From positions 558,001 to 622,000 of the forward strand of contig NZ_CP108677.1 in assembly GCF_035994945.1 (NCBI RefSeq): DNA of 64,000 nt, in the 5' to 3' direction. The notes under the pieces were generated by a model. That model was given only the letters and a program-made list of their open reading frames with translations, was not told the DNA's origin and did not search any database. This document shows, one piece after another, positions 19,928 to 28,433 of the stretch. Numbering within the stretch: position 1 is the first letter of the stretch; every line of letters starts with the position of its first letter. The DNA comes from Streptomyces sp. NBC_01216. Its GTDB lineage: Bacteria; Actinomycetota; Actinomycetes; Streptomycetales; Streptomycetaceae. Position numbers and translations under genes: made by a program.

Positions 19928-20825
19928 GCAGTTCCAGCAGCTGGTCTACTTCGTCGCGGTCGCGGAGACCCTTCACTTCACCCGGGCCGCGGAGCGGGTG
20001 CACGTCTCCCAGCCCTCGCTCTCGCAGCAGATCCGCGCGCTGGAACAGGAGCTGGGCGCCGAGCTCTTCAGCCGTGCCCGCGGCAACATCGCGCTCACCG
20101 ACGCCGGGGAGGCGCTGCTGCCGCTGGCCCGCCGCATCCTCGCCGACACGGACACCGCGCGGCACGAGGTGCAGGAACTGGTGCAGCTACGGCGCGGGCG
20201 GGTGCGGCTGGGCGCGACGCCGAGTCTCTGCACCGGTCTGCTGCCGGACGTCCTGCGCGCCTTCCACGATCTCCATCCAGGTATCCGACTGCTGATCGAG
20301 GAGGGTGGCTCGCACGACCTCGTCCGCGAACTGGCGCGCGGGGCGCTCGACCTGGCGCTGGTGGTGCTGCCGCTGCCGACCCCGTCCCCCGCGCTGACGA
20401 CGGTGGACCTGCTGACCGAGGACCTGGTGGTCGTCTCGTCGGCCGCCGCGCCCGCACCGCGCCGCCCGGTGCGGATCACCGATCTGCGCGAGCATCCCCT
20501 CGTGATGTTCCGGCACGGCTACGACCTGCGGGAACTGACCGTGGCGGCCTGCCGGGCGGAGGGTTTCGAGCCCTCGTTCACGGTCGAGGGCGGCGAGATG
20601 GACGCCGTCCTGGGTTTCGTACGGGCCGGGCTGGGAGTCGCGGTGGTGCCGGCCATGGTCGCGGCGCGCACGGGCCGCGACCTGCGCGTCACCGCGCTGG
20701 CACGCCCGGGGCTGCGCCGCACGATCGCACTCGCCCACCGGAGCGACGTGGCCCCGCCGCGCGCGGCCCGGGAGCTGCGGAGACTGCTGCTGCGTGCCGG
20801 GGCGGGACCGCGAGGCCGGGGGTGA
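19926..20825 (+). CDS. LysR family transcriptional regulator
   Basis: A 299-residue LysR regulator. The winged helix is QLVYFVAVAETLHFTRAAERVHVSQPSLSQQIRALE (about residues 5-40), and the effector domain follows from about residue 90 (VRLGATPSLCTGLLPDVLRAF). It is divergent from sdhCAB and so probably regulates that operon. The ATG sits within a palindrome. Confidence 0.92.
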   Translation: MQFQQLVYFVAVAETLHFTRAAERVHVSQPSLSQQIRALEQELGAELFSRARGNIALTDAGEALLPLARRILADTDTARHEVQELVQLRRGRVRLGATPSLCTGLLPDVLRAFHDLHPGIRLLIEEGGSHDLVRELARGALDLALVVLPLPTPSPALTTVDLLTEDLVVVSSAAAPAPRRPVRITDLREHPLVMFRHGYDLRELTVAACRAEGFEPSFTVEGGEMDAVLGFVRAGLGVAVVPAMVAARTGRDLRVTALARPGLRRTIALAHRSDVAPPRAARELRRLLLRAGAGPRGRG

Positions 20826-20909
20826 CCCCACGGGTCCACGCGCGGACGGACCCGCCGCTCCGGTGCCGCGGACGGTCGCGGGAGCCGCCGACGGGGCCCC
20901 GACCGGTCG

Positions 20910-23075
20910 TCACACCGCGTCCGCGAGGAGCAGGGAGTGGATGCGGTCGGGCGCCCCGGGGCGGGCGTAATACCAGCCCTGAGCCGTGTCACAGCCCAGC
21001 TCGCGCAGTTGCCGGGCCTGGGCTCCGGTCTCGACGCCCTCGACGGTGACGGCGAGCTTCAGGCTGTGCGCGAGGGACACGATGCCCTCGACGATCTTGA
21101 GGTCCACCGGGTCCGCCGGGTGCTGCTGCATGCCCCGGGTGAAGGAGCGGTCGAGTTTGAGGACGCTCACCGGCAGGCGCCGCAGGTTCGCCAGGTTCGA
21201 GTAGCCCGTCCCGAAGTCGTCGAGCGCGATGTCCACGCCCATCTCGGCGAGCTGCCGCAGCGGCTTGAGCAGGTCGTCGTCGGCGCCGATCAGCGCCGAC
21301 TCGGTGACCTCCAGGCACAGGGCGCCCGGAGCGAGCCCGGAGCGCTCCAGCACGTCGACGGTGTCGGCGACCAGGCGGGGATGGTGCAGCTGGGTCGGCG
21401 AGAGGTTGACGTTGATCCGCAGCGGGCCGCCGTCGGCGTGCCGGGCGGGCCAGAAGCGCGCCTGACGTACGGCCTCCTCCAGCACCCACCGGCCGAGTGG
21501 CACGATCAGGCCGGTGTTCTCGGCCAGCGGGATGAAGCGGTCGGGGCCCAGCACACCGTGCTGGGGGTGGCACCACCGTACGAGGGCTTCCGCGCCGTGC
21601 ACGGTGCCGTCTCCGAGGTGCACGAGCGGCTGGTACTCGATGAAGAACTCGCCGCGTTCCAGGGCGGCCGGCAGCGCGGTCGTCAGCCCGTGCCGGGTGA
21701 TCGCCCGTGCGTCGGCCTCGGCGTCCGCGAACTCGAAGCGGTTGCCGCCCGCGGACTTGGCCCGGTACATGGTGATGTCGGCGCTGCGGAGCACCTCGGC
21801 CGCGGTGCGCTCCCCGGCCGGCCCCTCGACCACGCCGACACTGCCGCGCACCGTCAGTTCACGGCTGTCGACGCCGATCGGGGAGGCCAGGGCGGCGAGC
21901 ATGCGGTGCGCCAGCTCGACGACACCGCGCTCGGTGTCGGGGCCGGTGGTCAGGGCGACGAACTCGTCGCCGCCGAGCCGGGCGACCATCTCGCCGGGCG
22001 CGGTGGCGCAGCTCTGGAGCCGGTCCGCGACCTCGACGAGCAGTCGGTCGCCCGCCGAGTGGCCGAGGCTGTCGTTGATGGCCTTGAAGCCGTCGAGGTC
22101 GAGGTAGCAGAGCCCGAAGCGGGCTCCGTCGGCCGGGGCGAGCGCCTTCTCCAGGCGCTCGAAGAAGAGGGTCCGGTTCGGGAGTCCGGTGAGGGCGTCG
22201 TGGGTGGCCTCGTAGCGCAGCCGCAGGTTCAGCAGCCTCCGCTCGGTGGTGTCCTCCAGCAGAGCGAGCTGGTACTGCGGGAAGCCCTCGGCGTCCCGCA
22301 GCAGCGAGACGGTGAGGTTGGTCCACAGGACGGTGCCGTCGCCCCGGTAGTACGGCTTCTCGACGCGGTAGTGCTCGCGCTCGCCGCGGACCAGTTCGTC
22401 GTAGAGCCGCCACACGTGCGGGGCGTCCTCGGGGTGCACCCACTCGCTGACGTTGCGGCTGCGGACGTGGTGCTCCAGCCCGCCGAACATCCGGGTCAGG
22501 GTGTCGTTGATCTCCAGCACGTTCCCCTTCAGGTCCGCGATGGCTATGCCGATCGCGGCGCCTTCGAAGACCGCGCGGAAGCGGGTCTCGGTGGCGTGCA
22601 GGGCGACTTCGGCCGCGCTGCGGGCGGAGAGGGAGGAACGGGCGATCGCCTCCTGTTCGGCGAGTGTCCGCTCACGCAGGGCCTGGGCGAAGCCGGCGGC
22701 GAGCGCGTGCTGGAGCCGTGAGCAGCGGGCGCGCAGTTCCTCGCCGGACACCTCCACCTGGGTACCGCAGTACAGCACCAGGTACGAGTCGATCACGCCG
22801 AGCGTCCGGCTGAGGGCGTCCGGGTCCGTGCAGTGGGCGGCCACCAGGGCGGCGCCGGCGCGATGGGCGGTCGTCGTGTCGAAGGACCGGTCGTGCAGCG
22901 CGGCGCGCAACTCACGGGCGAGCGGCAGCAGACGCCCCTCGAACTCGGCACGGGTCAGTGAGGTGGCCGTGACCGGGAAGATGGCGCGGCTCCAGATGGT
23001 CACGAACCGCCTGAGTCGGTCCTCCAGGCCGTCCGGTTCCGCGCCGGAACCGGACGGCTGCGACGGCACCTTCAC
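20910..23075 (-). CDS. rmdA: RmdA-like PAS-GGDEF-EAL c-di-GMP turnover protein
   Basis: A 721-residue cytosolic protein. About 165 N-terminal residues have no clear family; then come a PAS/PAC sensor (ETRFRAVFEGAAIGIAIAD), a GGDEF domain with intact RLGGDEF (about 365-369) and an EAL domain with intact EALVRW (about 493), plus NVNLSPTQL and DDFGTGYSNL catalytic-region motifs. The domain order and neighbours match S. coelicolor RmdA, a c-di-GMP phosphodiesterase affecting aerial development. Its GTG overlaps the upstream methyltransferase stop (GTGA), indicating coupling. Confidence 0.88.
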   Translation of the reverse strand: MKVPSQPSGSGAEPDGLEDRLRRFVTIWSRAIFPVTATSLTRAEFEGRLLPLARELRAALHDRSFDTTTAHRAGAALVAAHCTDPDALSRTLGVIDSYLVLYCGTQVEVSGEELRARCSRLQHALAAGFAQALRERTLAEQEAIARSSLSARSAAEVALHATETRFRAVFEGAAIGIAIADLKGNVLEINDTLTRMFGGLEHHVRSRNVSEWVHPEDAPHVWRLYDELVRGEREHYRVEKPYYRGDGTVLWTNLTVSLLRDAEGFPQYQLALLEDTTERRLLNLRLRYEATHDALTGLPNRTLFFERLEKALAPADGARFGLCYLDLDGFKAINDSLGHSAGDRLLVEVADRLQSCATAPGEMVARLGGDEFVALTTGPDTERGVVELAHRMLAALASPIGVDSRELTVRGSVGVVEGPAGERTAAEVLRSADITMYRAKSAGGNRFEFADAEADARAITRHGLTTALPAALERGEFFIEYQPLVHLGDGTVHGAEALVRWCHPQHGVLGPDRFIPLAENTGLIVPLGRWVLEEAVRQARFWPARHADGGPLRINVNLSPTQLHHPRLVADTVDVLERSGLAPGALCLEVTESALIGADDDLLKPLRQLAEMGVDIALDDFGTGYSNLANLRRLPVSVLKLDRSFTRGMQQHPADPVDLKIVEGIVSLAHSLKLAVTVEGVETGAQARQLRELGCDTAQGWYYARPGAPDRIHSLLLADAV

Positions 23076-23884
23076 GCCTTGCGCCCCACCCCTGCGAAGC
23101 CCGAGAAGGCGTAGGGATCCTCCTCCTCGGACGGACTGTCGGGCCGCCAGTCCGGCATGGACACCAGCCCGGGGTCGAGGAGTTCGCAGCCGTCGAGGAA
23201 GCGGGCTATCTCGGCGTGGGAACGCATCACCAGGGGGTTGCGGATGGTGCGGTAGACGCCGACGGCGCCGCCGGCCTCCTCGTCCGTGACGGGGATTCCC
23301 TCGTAGGAGGCGTGCGTGAGGATCAGCAGGCTGCCGGGGGCGAGCGCGCCGACCAGTTCGGCGACGGCCCGCTGCGGCTCGTCCTCGTCCTCCAGGAAGT
23401 GCAGGACGGCGACGAGCAACAGCGCGACGGGCCGGCGGAGGTCGAGGAGACCGGTGACCTCGGGACTGCTCAGGATCTCCTGCGGCCTGCGCAGGTCGGC
23501 CGCGAGGACGGCGGCGCCGGCGTTGCCCTCCAGGACGGCGCGGCTGTGCGCGACGGCGACCGGGTCGTGGTCGACGTACACCACGCGGGCGTCCGGGGAT
23601 GCCTCCTGGGCGACCTCGTGGACGTTGCCGAAGGTGGGTATGCCGGAGCCTATGTCGAGGAACTGGGTGACGCCCTCGTCGACGGCGTGGCGCACCGCGC
23701 GGCGCATGAAGGCCCGGTTCGCCTGCATGACCTTGGGGAGTCCCGGCATGAACTCCATGGCTCTGCGGGCCGCTTCCCGGTCGACCTCGAAATTGTGCGA
23801 GCCGCCCAGATAGAAGTCGTACATACGGGACACGCTCGGCACCGAAATATCGATACCCGGCGGGGCCCAGACGGGACGCTCCAT
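23072..23884 (-). CDS. SAV2177-type SAM-dependent methyltransferase (DUF574 family)
   Basis: A 270-residue Methyltransf_19-type protein, a group much expanded in Streptomyces. Typical segments are SVSRMYDFYLGGSHNFEVDREAA, RAVRHAVDEGVTQFLDIGSGIPTFGNVHE (SAM motif), VVYVDHDPVAVAHS and LLLVAVLHFL. The ATG has GGAG upstream; a TTG five codons earlier is an alternative. It is coupled to the RmdA-like gene. Substrate unknown. Confidence 0.88.
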   Translation of the reverse strand: MERPVWAPPGIDISVPSVSRMYDFYLGGSHNFEVDREAARRAMEFMPGLPKVMQANRAFMRRAVRHAVDEGVTQFLDIGSGIPTFGNVHEVAQEASPDARVVYVDHDPVAVAHSRAVLEGNAGAAVLAADLRRPQEILSSPEVTGLLDLRRPVALLLVAVLHFLEDEDEPQRAVAELVGALAPGSLLILTHASYEGIPVTDEEAGGAVGVYRTIRNPLVMRSHAEIARFLDGCELLDPGLVSMPDWRPDSPSEEEDPYAFSGFAGVGRKA

Positions 23885-24152
23885 CAAAGTCTCCAACAAG
23901 TCGCCACGGGGGATGCGGCCGTGTACGTGCGGCCGGTGTTCGAGCCGAGGCTACTGATCGCCCGCCAAGAGAGCGAGTAGAAACGGAAATTCGCGGTCCG
24001 TTCTTGGTCACACGCCATTGGCACGTGCGGGGGGAACGAAGAGATCACGCCTTGCGCCCGTGCATATTCACGTGCATGCGGACGTGCGTCCGGCCCGCCG
24101 CCACCGGTGGGGTGACGGCGGGCCGACCGGCCGGAAGCGCGGCGCGGGGGAC

Positions 24153-25124
24153 CTACTTGGGCGCTCCGACCAGCTTTCCCTGGGGGGTCACGGCGTACCA
24201 GGTGCCGCCCACCCCCTGGCCGTTGGTGTCTCCGGGCTCCTCGTCGCCCGCGAAGGTGTAGAGGGGCCAGCAGTCCATCGTCTGCTGCTTGACGCCGTCG
24301 GGCCGGTTGAAGGTGACGAAGCCCTTCTTGCTGATGCCCTCGGTGTCGTTCTTGTCGACGGGGGCGACAACCGGCCACTTCTCCAGGCAGGCGCCGACAC
24401 AGGCGGATTTCATGGGCCAGGCGGAATCCTTCTTGAAGCGGTAAACCGTCATTCCGCGCGAATCGACCACGATGTCACCGAGCTTGGCGTCCTTTCGCGC
24501 CGAGAGCCCGGCGAGATCCGAACCGGAATCCTCACTACCGCCCTCGTTCGCGCCGGGCGCGGCCTTCTTCCCGTCGGGGGCCGCCGCGTACCAGGTGCCC
24601 CCCACTCCCTGCCCCTTGACGTCGCCCGGCTTGGTGTCCTTGGCGTATCGGTACATCGGCCAGCCGCCGAGCGTGAGCTGCTTGGTTCCGTCCGCCCGGG
24701 TCACCTGGCCGACCTTCGAGGCGTCGACCCCGGTCGGCGGCTCGGCACCCTCGGCACTCACCACCGGCCACGTCTTCGCACAGTCTCCCTCGCAGGTGGC
24801 CCGGGGCGGACTGGCCGCGTCCTTGTCGAACCGGTAGAGGGTGTACCCCTCGTCGTCGGTGACCACCTCGCCGAGCTTCGCGTCCTCCTTGACCTGCAGT
24901 TGCCCGGCGGACTTCGCCTCGGCTCCCGCGTCACCCGACCCGTAGCCACCGGAGCCGTAGGCATCGCCGCCGTACGCGTTCTCGGCGGGAGCCCCGGCCG
25001 GCTTCGCGGCCCCGGCGGGCTGACCCCCCAGCGTCGGGTCGCCCTGCTCCTGGCCGCACGCCGTCGTGAGTGCGAGTACGGCCGATGCCGTCACCGCGAG
25101 TGCGGCGTTCCTCCAGGTCTTCAT
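24153..25124 (-). CDS. SCO0930 family lipoprotein with duplicated secreted-repeat domain
   Basis: A 323-residue lipoprotein: signal peptide with lipobox LTTAC (Cys about residue 23), a Gly/Tyr-rich linker, then two copies of a roughly 110-residue unit. Each unit has LGE/DIVVD..G-T-YRF, C-x3-C in ATCEGDCAKTWPVV or SACVGACLEKWPVV, and GVGGTWYA. The Cys pairs probably form disulfides outside the cell. Function is unknown; the SCO0930 name is a family label. The ATG is preceded by GGGAG. Confidence 0.86.
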   Translation of the reverse strand: MKTWRNAALAVTASAVLALTTACGQEQGDPTLGGQPAGAAKPAGAPAENAYGGDAYGSGGYGSGDAGAEAKSAGQLQVKEDAKLGEVVTDDEGYTLYRFDKDAASPPRATCEGDCAKTWPVVSAEGAEPPTGVDASKVGQVTRADGTKQLTLGGWPMYRYAKDTKPGDVKGQGVGGTWYAAAPDGKKAAPGANEGGSEDSGSDLAGLSARKDAKLGDIVVDSRGMTVYRFKKDSAWPMKSACVGACLEKWPVVAPVDKNDTEGISKKGFVTFNRPDGVKQQTMDCWPLYTFAGDEEPGDTNGQGVGGTWYAVTPQGKLVGAPK

Positions 25125-25312
25125 GTCAACTCCCGTTGCTTCATCGCTTGTCGGAGTGGCGTGGGCTGCCGTTCCTGGCATGGAATACGGAGCGGACGGG
25201 GGCCGTACTCAACGAGCGGCGCGGGATTTCCGGAGAGACGTGAAACCAACACACGCCGAAAACCCCTCCATCCGGGGAATCCGGGCCGTTTCCCGGCACG
25301 CAGGCGGGTCCT

Positions 25313-25891
25313 GTGATCATGATCGTCGGCGTGTCTCCGTACGGATCCCTCCTCACCCGGCCGCTGGCGGCCACCGCCCTGATGTGGCTGCTGGCCATTC
25401 CGGCGCCCGCCGCCGCCGACGCCTGCGCCTACGCCGTGACCGGGCCGGGCGGCTCGAACACCTCGGTCGCGGTGGCCGGACCGGGCGCGTGTTCGCCCAC
25501 ACCCACGCCACCCCCTCCCAGCCCCACACCGAGCGAGCCACCGGAGCCCGCACCCCGGCCCACACCGAGCGAGCCACCGGAGCCCGCACCCCGGCCCACA
25601 CCGAAGCCCCCGCCACCGGTCCGCACGCCCGCGCCGACACCGCCGCCGCCCGCACAGCCGGCGCCGAGAAGGCGAGCGGTACCACCCGCGCCGGCACCGG
25701 AGCCTCCTCCGCCGCCGTCCCCCACGCCGCCTCCGGCCACCCGGCCGTCCCCGCCGGCCGTCGCCCTGCCGTCCTACCGTCGCGCCGCGCGGCCCGAGCC
25801 CAAAGGTCGCCGCTCCCTCGTCTCCATGACGCTCGTCGTCATCGCTCCCGCTGTGCTCGCGACCGCCATCCTGCGCGCCCGCTCTCGCTGA
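25313..25891 (+). CDS. proline-rich secreted or tail-anchored protein
   Basis: A 192-residue protein with an N-terminal signal peptide (LTRPLAATALMWLLAIPAPAAA), a short AYAVTGPGGSNTSVAVAGPGAC segment, about 100 residues of Pro/Thr/Glu repeats (PTPSEPPEPAPRP occurs twice) and a C-terminal membrane helix with an Arg tail (MTLVVIAPAVLATAILRARSR). It looks like a wall-spanning stalk. The start is uncertain: GTG 25313 or ATG 25319. The next gene, a DUF4239 protein, follows after 24 bases. Confidence 0.65.
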   Translation: MIMIVGVSPYGSLLTRPLAATALMWLLAIPAPAAADACAYAVTGPGGSNTSVAVAGPGACSPTPTPPPPSPTPSEPPEPAPRPTPSEPPEPAPRPTPKPPPPVRTPAPTPPPPAQPAPRRRAVPPAPAPEPPPPPSPTPPPATRPSPPAVALPSYRRAARPEPKGRRSLVSMTLVVIAPAVLATAILRARSR

Positions 25892-25915
25892 GTTCCCCCG
25901 AAAGAAGACCACTCC

Positions 25916-26680
25916 ATGTCCGAATGGCTCGTCCTCACCCTCGCGATGGCCGCCGCCTGCGTCGTCGTGCTCACCATCGTCGTCATCAACCACCGGAGAA
26001 TCACCGACGACGACGACCCCAGCGAAACCCCCGACGTCATCGAGTACATGACGATGATGATCGGCGTGGTCTACGCCATCGTGCTCGGCCTCGCCATCGC
26101 GGGCGTCTGGGAGGCGCGCGGAGCCGCCCAGGAGACGGCGCGTCAGGAGGCGCAGGCCCTGCACGAGATCTCGGAACGCGTCGAGGTGTACCCGGCCGAC
26201 GTCCGCACCCGTATCCGCGCCGACATCGACGCGTACGTCTCCTACGTGGTCGACGACGAATGGCGCCACACGTCCGAGCGGGGCGAGCTGAGCGAGCGGG
26301 GCACCGAGCTGCTCGACCGCCTTCGCCGTGACGTCACCGACTACCGGCCCGCGGACGACCACGAGGGGCAGGCGTACCAGCCCCTCGTGGACCAGGTGGC
26401 CGTGGTCGACGACGCCCGCGGCTCCCGAGGGCAGAGCGCGGGGGCGACCATGCCGGGGGTGGTGTGGTTCGGCCTGGTCACCGGCGCCCTGGTCACCGTC
26501 GGCCTGATCTTCACCCTGCAGATCCGGCGCACCGGCCGCGAACTGCTGCTCGCGGGCCTGTTCAGCGCCCTCATCGCCTTCCTGCTCTTCCTCATCTGGG
26601 ACTTCGACGCGCCGTACGGACGGGGCATCTCGGCGACGGCGACCCCGTTCACCGATCTCTTCCCCCACCTGACGGGCTGA
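25916..26680 (+). CDS. DUF4239 (bestrophin-like) membrane protein
   Basis: A 254-residue protein with two N-terminal transmembrane helices (LVLTLAMAAACVVVLTIVVI and TMMIGVVYAIVLGLAIAGVWEA), a cytosolic helical middle and two C-terminal helices. This is the DUF4239 layout. Function is unknown; a channel-like role has been suggested for the family. It probably forms an operon with the Pro-rich gene just upstream. Confidence 0.82.
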   Translation: MSEWLVLTLAMAAACVVVLTIVVINHRRITDDDDPSETPDVIEYMTMMIGVVYAIVLGLAIAGVWEARGAAQETARQEAQALHEISERVEVYPADVRTRIRADIDAYVSYVVDDEWRHTSERGELSERGTELLDRLRRDVTDYRPADDHEGQAYQPLVDQVAVVDDARGSRGQSAGATMPGVVWFGLVTGALVTVGLIFTLQIRRTGRELLLAGLFSALIAFLLFLIWDFDAPYGRGISATATPFTDLFPHLTG

Positions 26681-26853
26681 CGGCGGCCCGACCCCGACAC
26701 GGTGTAGGCCGACCAGGGGACAGTGGTGCCCCATTCGCCCCTCTGGGATCGCGGATGTGGTAACGGGCTTCTAGCGTTTCCGGCATCGAGGTGCATACCA
26801 GGACATTCGCGGAAACTTCCGCAGCTGCTCCTCGGGGACCCGGAGGATTCACC

Positions 26854-27417
26854 ATGCGCGCGATACGTGCCGCTTCCCTCGCCCTGCTGGGGGCGGCGGC
26901 CCTCTCCCTGACGGCTCCCGTCGCCTCGGCGGCGGACGGTGCAGCCGTGCCCGGTCCGAAGGCCGCACCGGCGAAGGCGCCGGGCGACTTCGTCGTCTCC
27001 CCCTCACTGGTCGCACCCGGCGGACGGGTGACGCTGAGCGCGCCGGGCTGCGCCAGCACCGCGACCGCGTCAGCCGGCATCTTCGACACGGCGACGATCC
27101 CGCCGGGCTCCACGGCCACCGCCACGGTGGACGCGGACGCCAAGCGGGGAGCCGTCTACACGGTCTCGTTCAACTGCACCGGCGGAGTCCAGGACACCGT
27201 CACCCTCACCATCACCGGTACCTCCACCGCCACGCCCACCATCGGCTCGACGGTACTCACTCCCCCGCGCGGAGTACAGGGCGGCCTGGGCGGCTCCGTG
27301 GACGGGATCGACACCGCGACGCTGGTGATCGGATCGGGCCTGGTCGTCGCCGCCGCCACCGGTCTGATGCTGGTCGTGCGGCGTCGTACACAGCCCGACC
27401 GGAGCCGGCGCCACTGA
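26854..27417 (+). CDS. secreted C-terminally anchored protein with GGLGGS motif
   Basis: A 187-residue protein: cleavable signal (ASLALLGAAALSLTAPVASA), an Ig-like beta-rich middle (DFVVSPSLVAPGGRVTLSAPGC..., with two Cys), then QGGLGGS, a membrane helix (ATLVIGSGLVVAAATGLMLVV) and an Arg-rich tail. This is the layout of a cell-wall sorting signal but without LPXTG/LAXTG. It converges on a paralogue and lies beside a class F sortase. The ATG follows CGGAGG at 26841-26846. Confidence 0.78.
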   Translation: MRAIRAASLALLGAAALSLTAPVASAADGAAVPGPKAAPAKAPGDFVVSPSLVAPGGRVTLSAPGCASTATASAGIFDTATIPPGSTATATVDADAKRGAVYTVSFNCTGGVQDTVTLTITGTSTATPTIGSTVLTPPRGVQGGLGGSVDGIDTATLVIGSGLVVAAATGLMLVVRRRTQPDRSRRH

Positions 27418-27473
27418 CCGGACCTCCGCATCGGCCCCCACCCGGGCCGCGCGGGCGGGTCCCGCCCGCCCGC

Positions 27474-27530
27474 CGAACGCCCGTCGCCCCCGGTTCCTGT
27501 GCGTCAGGAACCGGGGGCGACGGGCGTTCG
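27474..27530. terminator. 26-bp perfect hairpin between convergent paralogues
   Basis: Two exactly complementary 26-base arms (27474-27499 and 27505-27530) with a 5-base loop lie between the stop codons of the two GGLGGS-motif genes. It is an unusually long perfect stem, best read as a bidirectional terminator. A weaker GC hairpin precedes it at about 27451-27470. Confidence 0.8.
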
Positions 27531-27539
27531 GACGGCCGG

Positions 27540-28067
27540 TCAGGCCGCTCCGCCGCCCACGCGGCGACGACGGGCGATGAAGAGACCGCCGCCGAGCGCC
27601 GCCGCGGCGACGAGCGAGCCACCGACGGCCATCTCCGTCGAGGACGGCGCGAGCGAGCCGCCGAGTCCGCCCTGCGAGCCCTGGCCGGCCAGCACGCGGA
27701 AGGACTGGGTGAGCGTCCGGCCGTTGCAGTTCACGGCCAGGTTGTACTGACCCGGCGTGGCGTTGTTGTGGACGCGGGCGGTGGCGGTGGAGACGCCGTT
27801 GTTGTTTCCGGAGAGGGTGGTCGTCGGGAAGGCGTTGGACGTGACCGTGCCGCCGGCGCAGCCCCTGACGCTGATCGTGAGGGTCGACCCCTGGTGGACG
27901 GCGTGGGGAGTGACGGTGACGCTGTTGGCTCCGTCACCGCCCCGGTCGAACTGGAAGGAACTGACGCCGACGCCGCCGGGTCCGGGCGTGGCGGCGGCGA
28001 GGGGGGCAGCGAGCCCGACCGCCGCGAAGGCGGTGGCGGTCACCGCCAGAGTGCGTGCAGCACGCAT
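27540..28067 (-). CDS. secreted C-terminally anchored protein with GGLGGS motif (paralogue)
   Basis: A 175-residue protein: signal peptide ending LAAPLAAA, a beta-rich domain (VTPHAVHQGSTLTISVRGC ... NLAVNC), then SQGGLGGSLAP, a membrane helix (MAVGGSLVAAAALGGGLFI) and the tail ARRRRVGGGAA. It shares the architecture and the GGLGGS motif with the converging gene at 26854-27417. It is a probable surface protein, with the sortase gene just beyond its promoter region. Confidence 0.78.
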   Translation of the reverse strand: MRAARTLAVTATAFAAVGLAAPLAAATPGPGGVGVSSFQFDRGGDGANSVTVTPHAVHQGSTLTISVRGCAGGTVTSNAFPTTTLSGNNNGVSTATARVHNNATPGQYNLAVNCNGRTLTQSFRVLAGQGSQGGLGGSLAPSSTEMAVGGSLVAAAALGGGLFIARRRRVGGGAA

Positions 28068-28433
28068 GGTTGAACCTCCAGTGGAAGACGCCCCGAAGCG
28101 GTGCTCCGGGAGATTCGACGAGTACGTCTTCCATGACGAACCCTCACAAGACAGGGCGATCCACGCATGTCGACACTGGTCCACCCCGGTGAGACGACAC
28201 GCCGGGATTCGCATCCGAATCTGATGGAGTCGCAGGTCACGGACTATCAGGTGGCTTATCTGACGATTACTCGGATGGGTCATCGCGGAGGCTCACCCGT
28301 GCCGCCGCCGGGGTGGCGGCACGGGGCCGGTACGGCGGGGGCCCGGAGCGTGGCCGCCACCCGTTCGCTCCTCCCTGATCGCCGGCCGGAGCCACCGCAC
28401 TTACCGTTCTCACGACGCCACGAAGGGAGAATC
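28068..28433. other. intergenic promoter region between a surface-protein gene and sortase F
   Basis: No gene is supported in these 366 bases between two divergent genes. An 11-base perfect inverted repeat with an 8-base loop (28296-28325) lies about 110 bases upstream of the sortase start and could be an attenuator or terminator. The AT-richer stretch 28130-28275 is likely promoter DNA. Confidence 0.5.

Noticed and set aside
20937..22721. Long plus-strand frame antisense to the GGDEF-EAL gene (similar cases at 49-2091, 12545-13816, 17198-19141, 38806-41331, 45553-47472)
   Set aside because: These are GC3-driven shadows: they mirror well-recognised genes, have low-complexity Val/Gly/Glu-rich translations, no ribosome-binding sites and no family motifs.
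23072..24011. Single 1033-residue protein joining the methyltransferase region with GGDEF-EAL
   Set aside because: The upstream part of that frame is the shadow of the methyltransferase gene; the GTGA overlap and motif content support two separate proteins.
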